Positions 53,739 through 64,000 of a stretch of 64,000 nt of DNA are shown here, in pieces; position 1 is the stretch's first letter; the number at the start of each line of letters is the position of its first letter. This stretch comes from Anthoceros angustus (lineage: Eukaryota > Streptophyta > Anthocerotopsida > Anthocerotales > Anthocerotaceae), in the NCBI GenBank assembly GCA_010909165.1, contig MU008156.1, forward strand, positions 868,001-932,000, in the 5' to 3' direction. The notes beneath the pieces were generated by a model, which worked only from the letters and a program-made list of their open reading frames with translations, was not told the origin of the DNA and ran no database searches. The translations under genes and the position numbers were made by a program.

Positions 53739-56700
53739 CTGCAACTAAGTAGGAATCGATTCCGGTTTGCCTACTCTCGGTGCTCTGCCAAACTGAAAAA
53801 CATAAGACTCTGAGAGTGCCGTGCCCAGCGGAAACCTGGCAGTGGCTCGGGGTTTCTTACACAGCCTACAAAAAGAGACAACATTACCTCTCGTCTCCTG
53901 CTGTGGGCACCTCCTGCAACTGAAGCAGCAGCCGGAGCATTCCCTGACAACAAATTCGGATTGTCAATAATTACAGACTCCGGGTCCCCAAGTCCGTCAC
54001 GCCGGGGCCCCGCACTCCGAGCGCAGCATCTGCACATTCCGATCTACAATCTGCCTGCTCAGCGGGACCAGCATCGCTGGTGGCCAGGCCGGCGCCCTGG
54101 ATGTGGATGTATCAACATATAAGATTTGTCACAAAAAAAAAAACAAGCCATCGAGGAATGCAAGCACTCAACTATGTACGTGGTACATGGTACAAGATGT
54201 GGAGTCCCCAAGTATGTAGTATGTACTGAAACGCATGAATCTGGATTCCGTAACGTGCAATGCTGAACAGGGCATCAGAGTATAGGGTTCTGTTGAGTTA
54301 ACCTTCTTGAGTCCAGATGAGCCAATCCCGACCATGGGAGGAGTGGATGCATAATCGTTTCTTCATCTTACATATGACAGTGCTAGCTGGCCGGATTGAA
54401 GAAGTGTTTACAAAGCAGCGGGCAGCATGAAGCTAGCTGCTACACACGAGCAACAGCTATGTATGTGCAATTTTGCGAGCCTGTGTGAAGGATGATGACA
54501 GCACTACTTGCATGTCTGCTGTGCTGGTAGCCTAGCTGGTTTCACTACCATGACCGGAAAACATGCAATCTAAGCTCATTGTCCCATTTGGAAAATATCT
54601 CGGCCATGCCAGCCAGTTATGTATGTAACAAGGCGGTGCATTTTGGACGGGCTTTGTCCCTGGCATTGGCTTGCCTGCACTCTGCAGTTGACTCCCTCCA
54701 AATTAATGCCACAGAATTTACATTACAGGCCAACAGGAGCAGTTGCCCGCCAGCATGTTCCAACAACGCTCCCTCCTGGAATCCGACTCCCGGACTGGAC
54801 GATCATCAGGCGAGCCAATGCAGCGATGCAAGTGGAGCTGGAGTCCCGGCTCTCTTTATGCCGCTATACCAGCATGTTCCCCCATCGGCCGTCTCCGCCC
54901 GATTGGCCGAGCCCTCTGACACACCAGTGGCAGCGACCAGTCCCGTCCACCCAGAAGGAGCTAGCAAGCGCTATTTCGAGATTCGCGACGGAATCCGCGA
55001 TGTCTGACACTTTTGTCAGCCGGCACGAGCTCGGCGCATGGATTGGGTCCGCCCCATCTGCTCCAGACTCCAGTCCGCAGATCGCAACGGCTCGCTCATC
55101 AGCCTTCCACTATCCCGTGACGTCACCCGCAGGGCTAGGGTTCCGTCGCCATGTGTGCGCCATGTCGGGCTCCATGGTAGAGTAACATAATAATGTACGC
55201 CGGGCCACGCGCTTCAAGGCACGCGGTGTCTCGCACAGTACACACTAGGGATACAGGCTGGGCCCGGGTCATGGAGCCTGGAGCTGTGGAGGAGGCGAAT
55301 TTCTCACCCCAGGCCCCAGCCACGCCTACACGTGACAGCCATCAACAGGGTGGTGCATGTTGTAATGCGTTGCCTCGCACTTTGCACAGGCAGGCACCGT
55401 GTTGAATGTCGATGGCCATGGCCGCTGGCTGGACTGTGACGGAAGTTAATGGGTCATATTCTCTCCATGTCCGATGCCGCACCCTTCTTTACTGTCGTTC
55501 GTGAATAGACCACCTACCGCCATCCACACTTCCAGATGCGCAGGCCAGGCCAGCTGGGTGATATGCCGATCGGGCCATGGCAGCCACTCCCCAGACGACG
55601 ACCACGCACCTGCCCATCATATGGGCATACAATGCTTTTCCTCCGCTGCGAGATGCCACCGAGAGTGTCAGTCAAGTGTCGCGTCCGGGCTGCATCAACC
55701 ACGACACTTTCCGGCTTTATCTAGCAATAGCAGGAATCGCAGTGAGTTGGAAGTTGGAACCCGGGAGTGAGAGTTATCAACCTCAACCGGCCCCAGAGGA
55801 GGTCCGAGGTATATTCAATCCGGGATGCAGATGCCCTACCGCCCGCGGTGCACAGGACACTGACTTCTACAGCTCTCTTCCTGCAGGTATAGTGGCAGAC
55901 ATCACATCGCAGCGAGCAGGAAATGAGAGGGGAGCAAACACGGTACACGAAGCTTGCATGTGCACAACAGGAGTACTGTGCCACAGTGAGCTGAGGGCGG
56001 GAAGGTGGAGGGGCTTAACTGCTCATGCAGCGAGAGGCACTTGACTTGGTCAGTTTATTCACACAGCCTGAAGGCTGAACTTTAGTACAAAGTGTGCCGA
56101 GGGCATGGAGCTCCGGCCTGCACTCAAATGGGCGGGCTTCGCAAGTAACGCAAGCGAAAGAAAAGAATGGACTCGAGATTAAACACAAATAATTGGAGGG
56201 AGAGGGACCTACTTCCTGAAAAGCAATAGGATCTATGCAAACGGTGTCCCGGACGTGGAGTTACACGTAGACATACCAGCGAGCGCTATGGTGTACCCAA
56301 TTGTCAGCGCCAACAACAACACTATGGCCAAAACAAGGGAATATGCCTCGAGAAGACATGGCTACAGGAATGAGTGACGTACCCAGATCCACCCCTGCCT
56401 AAATCCTCTGCTTCGGTGTGCTACTCTGCACGTCAATGGCTGTGGCCAGCCGACTGCGGCCAGCACCACAGACTCTGCAGGTTACCCGGTGCGGGAGGAG
56501 AGAATCCACTGAATTGGCTTCTCATATACACTCAGTTTTACACAAATCTGAAGGCTCCTCCGAATGATACCACTACACCTCCCTCAAATGCAAAAATAGA
56601 GAAATATTGCTGAGCGGAGGCTGGAAGAACACCGAGCTAATCAGTGCCAACTCCCTTTGCCAGGGGGACCAAGGGTGTTCTTGCAAACTTGCTTGCTTAT

Positions 56701-56934
56701 GAGCCATCCTTCCTGTCAACCAACCCGATTTCCCACCCAGGAGACAGGCATAAATCTGTACTCGCTCTCATCCAGACTGGTGCATCTATCTTTCACTCTC
56801 CTTGAGGAGATAATACCCAGCAGAAACTTGACGACCAAGCACCTTGAAATTGGCATCCTTAGTTAAGATGCACATACGAGATAGTACCATTGCTCTGTGT
56901 TCTCACAAGTCTGCTCAAAGCAGCCTGAGATTCC
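53739..56934. other. Gene-free or unresolved 3.2-kb stretch
   Basis: A possible upstream RecQ exon may lie at about 53780-54030 (minus). Longer plus-strand ORFs at 54579-55185 and 55577-56044 are GC-rich and match no family I recognise. A repeat of 52420-52570 occupies 54495-54650. No RNA gene was recognised. Confidence 0.4.
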
Positions 56935-59567
56935 TCAACTCACTTGTTCTCCAATCAGATCAAGCCCCACAGCCAGGAAAGCTAGTCCTTGGAAAAGGAG
57001 GAAATAAAAGTGCACACCTTTGGCTGATAATAAGCTCCTTGCTGACGCGGTCAGCAGCAAAAATGATAAAGTGAGCTCCTTCCTGTACAGTCGATTGGTC
57101 TTCTTCTTCAAAAAGGGCACTGGACTGGGTGCAACCTGCTGCTGTGGGTGCTTACCCATACCTTCCAGGTTCACTGCTGATGCCCCGCGACGGTGGCCAG
57201 CCAACGGCAACTCAGCATCCTCTTCTGTCTCCTTTTGGACAATGGCCAGAAGATCTGCCTCCGACGATCGTCCCATCTTCTTGGTGACGACCCACTCATA
57301 GGCACTACCAAGTTGGAAAAGTCCCGACACCATGGCATTGAACTTGGTCACAGACATGGTGTTCTCAAAAAGCAAGTATGGAACGAGGAACGGAAAAGAC
57401 TTGGGGGCAGGTAGAACATTCAGGAAGGACATCAGGGCAGGTATGTAGCACACCACCCACAGGGGAAGGTGCGCCTCAGGGACAAACATGGTCATGGGTA
57501 GAATGATGCAGAAAAGAGTGAAAGAGTAGAAGGGAAGGATAAGTTTCCTCAGGAGGAAGAAGAGGAAGATAAGGTTGGCTTTCTTTCCAAGAGAAATCTG
57601 CACCGATCACAAGGAAGCACAAAGAATCAGCAAACGTGACAAAATCACTTCGTGGCTGTGACAAATCAAAATAGAAAGCTGCTTTTCTCCGGCAATTCAA
57701 ACTCCACTCACTTGTGATTTGATGATGTCAGGCAGACAGAGACGGAACAGCTGCATCGGGCCAGAGTGCCAGCGATGCTGCTGCTTCCTGTATGCCTCAT
57801 ACGACTCGGGGAGTTCACAGATGCACTGTGCACAGAGCCACACAGGATGTAAAATAGTCAGGATCTAGGAACCATACATCCACCTGTCAGAACTACTTGA
57901 AAGATGTTAACTACACGCAATAAGGGTGTCACCTTCACATCATTCAGGAAAATAAACTTCCAACCCTTCAGATGAGCTCGCACTGCAATATCCATGTCCT
58001 CCACGGTGGTCCTTTCAAGCCAGCCACCCGAATCTTCAAGAGCTTTGATTCTCCAGACGCCTGCTGTTCCGTTGAAGCCAAAGAAGTTGAGAAATACCCC
58101 ATTTACTTGCTGCTCCACTTCAAAGTGGAATGATAAATTGATATTCTGCAATCGTGTCAGCAAATTCTCGTCCCTGTTGATAAAAGCCCACCGAGTCTGC
58201 ACAAGACCCAGCTCGGGATTGTCCTGCACAAGACAAGGAGAAAGAGAGTGCACAAGCTCAGTATCTGGCCACACAGCAGAACATCAAGCGGACAAACTTC
58301 GACAGAAGATAGTACTAAACATACAATGAAATGGGGAACAGTCCGCTTGAGGAAGTCAGGCTGAGGCTGGAAATCAGCATCGAAAATAGCAACATATTCA
58401 TAAGCCTTGACGTAGTCGCACAGCATCCCAGCTTTCAAGTTTCCGGCCTTGTAACCAGTTCGATTGCGGCGGTGCCTGTAAACGGCGTGCACGCCCTTGA
58501 GGGACCATTTCTGCACCTCCGCCTTGATGAGTTCCTGAGTGGAGGGGTCATCTGAATCGTCCAGTACTTGAACGAGCATTTTAGACCTAGGCCACTCCAT
58601 GTTGCAGACTGCCGCCAGAGACTGCTGGTAAACCTGGGAAGGCGGCGTCACAAGAAAGTTGTCAAACACAGACGAAGCAACCACAGCACATGCATGTCAG
58701 CAGGAAGCAGTGCATGGAGAACCCTACGCGATCAAAGATCTGAATGCCTTCCAACACAAAACGACACAGCCGGGGTCCAACAGCAAGGAACGACAGAAAA
58801 ACGCAGTGCAGGGCATGACGGAATCCGAGAAAGCCTGTGCCTACCTCCCTCTCGTTGCACATTGGTATCTGAACAAGAACATGCGGGTAGGCAGCATCCG
58901 GATTCTCCAGATCATCCGGCGTATCGAATGACGCCACGTTGGGCACCGGAACAACGCGCCTATACTTGATCCAGATACAGCCCAGGCAGAGCAGCAGCCT
59001 GTCCGCAGACTGGATGAGGAAAAGAATGATGCAAGCGTCCGCCAGCAGCTGCAGCGGAGGCGCAATGTAATTGGAGCGCAGAAAGATCCAGGACAGGTAG
59101 ACGACATGCGGCAGGCTCTGTACTTCCACCACAGTGGGCATGTGGAGATGCGGCCGGGTGAAGTGCCAGCCCTTGAAGTAGGCCAGTATCTCCACCCCCA
59201 GCATGACGATGGAGAAGAACAAGAAAATCCTGATGCAGTGGTAGAGCCTTCCCTTGTGCGGCTTGTCCGACGGAGGCGGCACTCCCTCTTGGAAAATCAG
59301 GCGCTTCTTCACAGCAGCAAGCACGGTCCAGAGCCCCATGGCGAGCCAGGCCACGCAGCCCGCAGCCCGGTGCGCCTTGAGCATGAGCACCCAGGTAAGC
59401 TGCTTGGTATTCTTGTCCCGATTCTTGTCTGCCTCAAAGACTCCAGCCTTGGGGCTCTGCAGCTCCAGCATGGACCAGTTGGGATTCTCCATCTTCACCA
59501 CCACGGGCGTGCCCCTGTGCGCCTCCTTCGTCCCCAACCACTCCCCGATATTAAAGCTAGGTGGCAT
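56935..59567 (-). CDS. CSLC: Cellulose synthase-like C (CSLC) beta-1,4-glucan synthase, five exons
   Basis: CDS complement(56935..57597, 57712..57825, 57933..58223, 58325..58633, 58845..59567) gives 699 residues, all borders GT-AG and in phase, with introns of 114, 107, 101 and 211 bp. CSLC enzymes (GT2, Golgi membrane) use UDP-glucose to make the xyloglucan backbone. GT2 signatures are VLDDSDD (residues about 265-270), [11 protein letters not shown] (DxD at 326-328), the catalytic-base TVEDMD (D420) and [13 protein letters not shown] (456 on). Membrane segments lie before the catalytic loop ([38 protein letters not shown]) and at the C-terminus. The opening [12 protein letters not shown] and WSMLELQSP are near CSLC consensus, which supports the start. 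Length is typical and no defect is seen. Confidence 0.95.
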
Positions 59568-60850
59568 TGTGACAGTTTCTCCGTATCAACCGCTCCCGCA
59601 AGCAAAGACGCAGAATCAGAGTGAGAGCAGGAGCTCCGCAACCGCAACCGCTGCACCCCGATCTCCTACGTGCATGCCGCAGCAGGCGCGCAGGGCGAGG
59701 CCGGCACAGCCCGGCGGCCCATCCCGGGCTTCCCACACCGCTCCCTGGCCGCCTCCGCAACAGCAGCAAGCGCTCACCAATCCGCGTCCCGCCGGGAGCA
59801 TCCCCCGCCCTCCCGGATTGGACCCACAAAAATGCCCGCAATGCAGCCCCGGATCCGGCGAGCCCAGCAGGCGGGTCAGCTTCCGGGAGCGGGGGCCCTC
59901 TTGGGCGCCATCGCTGCAGCAATGCCGGGGGCCCGGAGCTTCCCTCCGGAGGCGAGCTCTCCAAGCACGGCCCGAGATGGAAGACGAGAGCTGCGCAGGC
60001 CCCGCAGGAGCGGGGTAAAGAAGCCTGGTCGCGGGGAGGGGGCGGGCGCGGGGGACAGCGACTGCGAGGGACGGCGGGCGAGGAAGCAAGGAAGCAGAGC
60101 TTTCTGGCGCACCAACCGGGCCGGCGTGGGAGAGACGAGGAGCAGGAGAGGAGGAGGGAGCAAGGGAGATGATGAGTGAAGAGGAGGCTGCAACAGCAGA
60201 CAACAGCAATGGGCTACCAGTCGGCTCCCTGCCGGACGCAGCTTGCCGATGGCCGCAGCTTCCTACACTGCGCTGCTCTGCTCTGCTGCTTCTGCGGCCG
60301 CGTCTGGCCCGGCCTCTCACTCCATAGCCCGCCTGCCCGCCAGCCTGCCACGCCCTGAAGACCCAGAGAGAGAGAGAGAGAGAGGAAATAGAGAGAGAGT
60401 GCGGTGTGGGAACCTGGACCCGACGCCCTGGACCGGGCTATGCCGGTCCCGGTGACAGCAAAGAAGAGGAGAGCCGACGCCAGCTGGCTGCCCGACACTC
60501 CCCCCTCCTGCTGCCCGGTTTGAAAGTTGGTTTGTCCCGTTGAGCTGTCTTTTACCCTGGCGCCGTGGCCCCCATTTCTCGTTATTATTCAATCCGCCTC
60601 GCCAGCACCTGCCCTGCCTTCTCGACTCCCTTGATTTTGCAAAATTCGCCATATCTAATCATCGCTTCGTTGCTCCAACTACCACTTCCATTGCAGCCTT
60701 ATTACAAGCACACTCAGATACACATATATATTTATCATAATATGATGACATCTATAACTTCTCCTTCTTATGATGTCGAGACGGTAGAGATCCAAGGAGG
60801 GCTGGACCATGTATCAACATTCTAGGTGGAGCGAGAAGAAGAAGAAGAAG
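59568..60850. promoter_or_regulatory. 5' flank of CSLC with GA-rich tracts
   Basis: Presumed promoter and 5' UTR (transcription runs leftward). A GA/CT microsatellite at about 60365-60397 would read CT-rich in the leader, a common plant 5' UTR feature. A GAA run lies at about 60835-60852. No TATA box is placed with confidence, and the many long GC-rich ORFs are compositional. Confidence 0.45.
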
Positions 60851-63800
60851 AAAAGCCAGGAGACGATACATGTACATATATTCAAGTCGTGTGAAACCCA
60901 GATATCATGTGGATGCTTCTTAAAATTGTCCATGCTTTTCACCTCGGTGCAAATTGCATGGTACTAAATTCCATGACCCAACACCGACTCCATACTAGAT
61001 TTGTTTTTGTCCTGTTTTTTTTTTAACAGAGGAAAGAATAATACTTATTCATCAGGCACTTTCGGTCGCTTTGCTTGGGTGGAGGGGAGTGGAATGGACT
61101 CCGACTGGAAGATCATTGGAGGGTGCAGGAGATGGTGGTGTCGCAGCGGGGTGCAAGGGAGGGTGGTGGACCAGGGACCCACAGACCCGGGAGCGCCACG
61201 AGCAGGGAGAAGGGAGAGGGAGAGGGAGAGGGAGCAGGGCTCAAGAAACGCTAGCTTGTTTCCTGGCAGTTTCTCTTCTCATGCTCTTTCGGTCGTACAT
61301 GGCAGACAGAGCTGGCAACTCTGGGTCCTGGATTGTTCACGGCTCAACACGGCTTGGTGGGCGGCACTCGAGTTTAGTAGCCGCGGCCCCGAGGGCAACT
61401 GGTTCTTCCAACCGACCCGTGGCCGGCTGCGCAGTGGTATGTGCAGACACATGTCACAGTTCGGGGTTTGAGCGCGGCCCTCGATTCCAAGCCGTCGCCT
61501 AGCGCGTTTGTCGCCGACTGTGATGCGTGTGCGGAACAACCCAGGCATCCAAAATGCCGCTCAAACCCGAAACGAACCCCGCCTTCCAGTCAACCTGGGC
61601 TACTCTCGTTCAGAGACTCCGCAACTGGAAATGGGCCTTCGAAGACGAGCCCCTGTTGACAGAGGGAGATGCAAACACAGCCATGCATCCAGGAACTCTG
61701 CGAATATGAAGGGATTAGCGGGATCTCGAGCTGCAGGTCATTTCCTTCCCCGTGGGCACGTTTCCCGCTCATCTCTGGATGTTGCTTCCCGCGATAATTA
61801 ATTAACGAAAAAGTGAGGAGCGGTGGAGCGTTAAGCAGGAGGATCTGATGGGCTGGATCCCGGAATCTGTCGCAACAGGCGCTTGGCGAAGGGCATGGCA
61901 GACTTGATATTTGAGGCTAAAGCCATAGTGTATTGCATGTGCGTGCGCAGGCGGGCGGCTCTGCCTCTCTCGCTCGGCTGCTTCTCCCCTCACCACCGAC
62001 TGCACGGCACGTGTGGCATTCACACATCGCCTCCTGTAGGACCGCCTTTACCCTAACTTTGTGCTGACCGTTAAAGCCCACAACGGCCGGAAGCCCACGG
62101 TGGGGCCGCGCACGCCCCGTTTGCAGTTTCCCGTTCTCCCAAGTGCCCACAAGTATGTTACGTATGTATGCTGGCGGAAAGCGTATTCTACGCCCGTGGC
62201 CAGTACATGCCACCGTTGATGCCAAGTCGCTTTACATTCGTTTACTACAAAAAAAACATGTCCCCCTCCCTACACTGCATGCTACCGGGTGGGGTCAAAG
62301 TGCACCCTTTTAAGACCTGTATTGTTGTCCTTCGTATTTTACTCGCTTTACTATCTTTTGTATTTATCGTTTGCATCTGTAAGGCTGGCAAATCATGTAA
62401 ACCATGACTGAGCTCAGTATACGTACTATCCTTCGTATTTTGTTGTTTGTTTTAGTCACCCTCGCAGGCCATATCAGGAGCTCCTAAGTTGTTGCAACAT
62501 GCTCCCCAGCACTCATCTACTCCCAGCAAAACCACGTAGAACGCATCAAAATCCACAATCCAAACGATTTTCAAGGCAAATTGGCTTCACAACCGAATAC
62601 AAACAAGCCAGCGCTGGTAACCACTGGTTACAGCTACCGAGCGCAAAAATGGACCGGCCATGTGCCCGACGGCAAATAGCAGGCCGCCAGGCCCCAGGGC
62701 CGGTACAGTCTCAGGGGCCCCCCCTCCTCCCCAACCGGCCTCACCTCGGTTCAGAAACGGGGAAGGGACGCAAGAACCGGGAGGCCACCGACCCACCGCC
62801 GGCTACCAGCGGTATCCCGCACCGGCAGCTGTGCGAGACGGTGGAGGACGCAGTGGGGTCGTGGGGCCGGCACGGCAGGTGTGTGTTTTTTCAGGCTAAC
62901 CAGAGAGAGGTTGTGCGGGCGTATGTCCGCGGGCCGGCTTCGTGAGCCTCGGTTTGAGTCGATCGAGGATCGAGGCGCATGGGTGATGATGGGAAGGGAC
63001 CCGGACATGGAGCAAGTACGCCTCGGCTGAGGCAACAAAGCAGCACATGCTTTAGAATTTTTCACTTCGCACTGTAAGCACAATTTGAGGCAGAAGGGTA
63101 CGAAAGTCTCCAGTCTTATGCTCGAGACTTTGGTGATTTGCGAGCTGTACTACTATGTTGTCTTTCGATGACGCATGGTTTCATCACAAATACTTAGCAC
63201 CCGTATATGGCATAGGCGCAATCCCTGGATGGAGCTGGTGTGGACTGCCAAGAGGTCCACCGTCCGCAAGTTAGAGAAGAAAGGGCTGAGGTTGGGCGGG
63301 AGGAGAGCAGGAGTTGCGGGTACGCATCCACAGCTGGGTCGCTTTGGAACTGTGGATGATGGCCTGCTCCTTGCTGTGTGTGTCAGGATTCGGCTTCAGG
63401 CTTTGGCTGGCTTCACATGTTTCTGGGCGTGGCCACTTTCCCCTCCTGTGACTTCAGCAGCTTACAGAGGCTGGGGTGAAAGAGTTCAGTTGAGGTAGAT
63501 CGGGAGACTCATCGGAGGCGTAGTTGCATGCGCAACAGACAATCAGAGGGGAAAGAAAAGGAAAGCAAACAGGCTGTGACAGTGCCCTAGATACCTGAGG
63601 CGTCACTGCATGGGAGGCCGGGAACACAAGTCCATGGACATTGATTGGGGCGTCCTCCGTCCACGCCCTCATTCGCACCATGAAACAGACACGGAAGCAG
63701 GAGGTGCGATTGTTGCCCGGGGAAGCGCGTCTCCGGTACCTTGTCGCGTGTCCAACAGGGTTGAACCGTAGGGTGAAACGTAGGTTCCATCAATTTTGCA

Positions 63801-64000
63801 ACACTTCACATTTGCAAAGGCTGTCACTGGAATAATAATATAATTGCAGAGTACAAGAGGAAGGGGTTCGCCGTTTAAGGCACCGAGTACAGAACGCCCA
63901 CACATTTATTTTACCAGGTAAGCAAATGATAACTTCCTCCAGACCTCTGCACGGATCTACATACCTACACCGAAAACGAGAAGAAGCTTTCGGAGCAGTT
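60851..64000. other. No recognisable gene
   Basis: Apart from a GGGAGA purine repeat (about 61203-61236), I see no conserved domain, RNA gene or terminal repeat. ORFs at 61001-61502 and 62499-62945 have no recognisable product. Confidence 0.4.

Noticed and set aside
54579-56044. Host genes for the 142-188-residue ORFs
   Set aside because: GC-rich chance frames; no domain, no splice support, and mutually overlapping.

Overview
This window is nuclear DNA from a land plant. It has intron-containing genes for an NRT1/PTR-family transporter and a cellulose-synthase-like C glucan synthase, plant Copia and CACTA elements, and TTTAGGG-type repeats. All seven introns whose borders I could place are short (93-211 bp) with GT-AG ends, and the exons are GC-rich. 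That would fit a compact-intron, non-seed lineage such as a lycophyte or hornwort, but I cannot name the species.

Only a few loci look like intact host genes: an intronless papain-like protease at 495-1433 (+); a four-exon NPF transporter at 6124-8270 (-); two copies of a membrane-anchored RING-H2 gene at 14057-14983 (-) and 41872-42816 (-); and a five-exon CSLC at 56935-59567 (-). Fragments of a RecQ-type helicase gene, all on the minus strand, lie near 5.6, 9.3-9.7, 15.8 and 53.1-53.7 kb.

The stretch from 10 to 50 kb is a transposon graveyard. It holds: (a) two copies, about 2.4 kb each, of a DNA transposon with identical 23-bp terminal inverted repeats and perfect 4-bp target duplications (10553-13014 and 20938-23354), the second sitting inside the DUF4218 region of a CACTA Tnp2 gene; (b) a decayed Copia on the minus strand at 16-18.3 kb; (c) head-to-tail duplications of 1.2-2.6 kb at 18.0-21.7, 25.5-30.3, 32.2-34.6 and 36.4-39.9 kb; (d) minisatellites with 18-, 63-, 67-, 83- and 127-bp periods; (e) a large inverted repeat at 41.6-45.65 kb built from the RING locus and a broken mirror copy; (f) a Ty3-like gag-protease remnant at 45.6-47.0 kb. 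To the left, 2015-5137 is a complete but non-autonomous Copia (matching 246-bp LTRs, PBS, PPT, 5-bp target duplication, gag only). Its unoccupied target site is preserved in a paralogous sequence near 13.5 kb.

Many repeat copies differ mainly by small indels clustered at CAG/CTG/CCTGG-like trinucleotides. I read this as probable consensus error at methylated CHG sites, so reading frames in 10-40 kb should be treated with caution. The candidate undescribed system is the 4-bp-TSD transposon family. The scattered RecQ pieces and the RING palindrome are the next most interesting.
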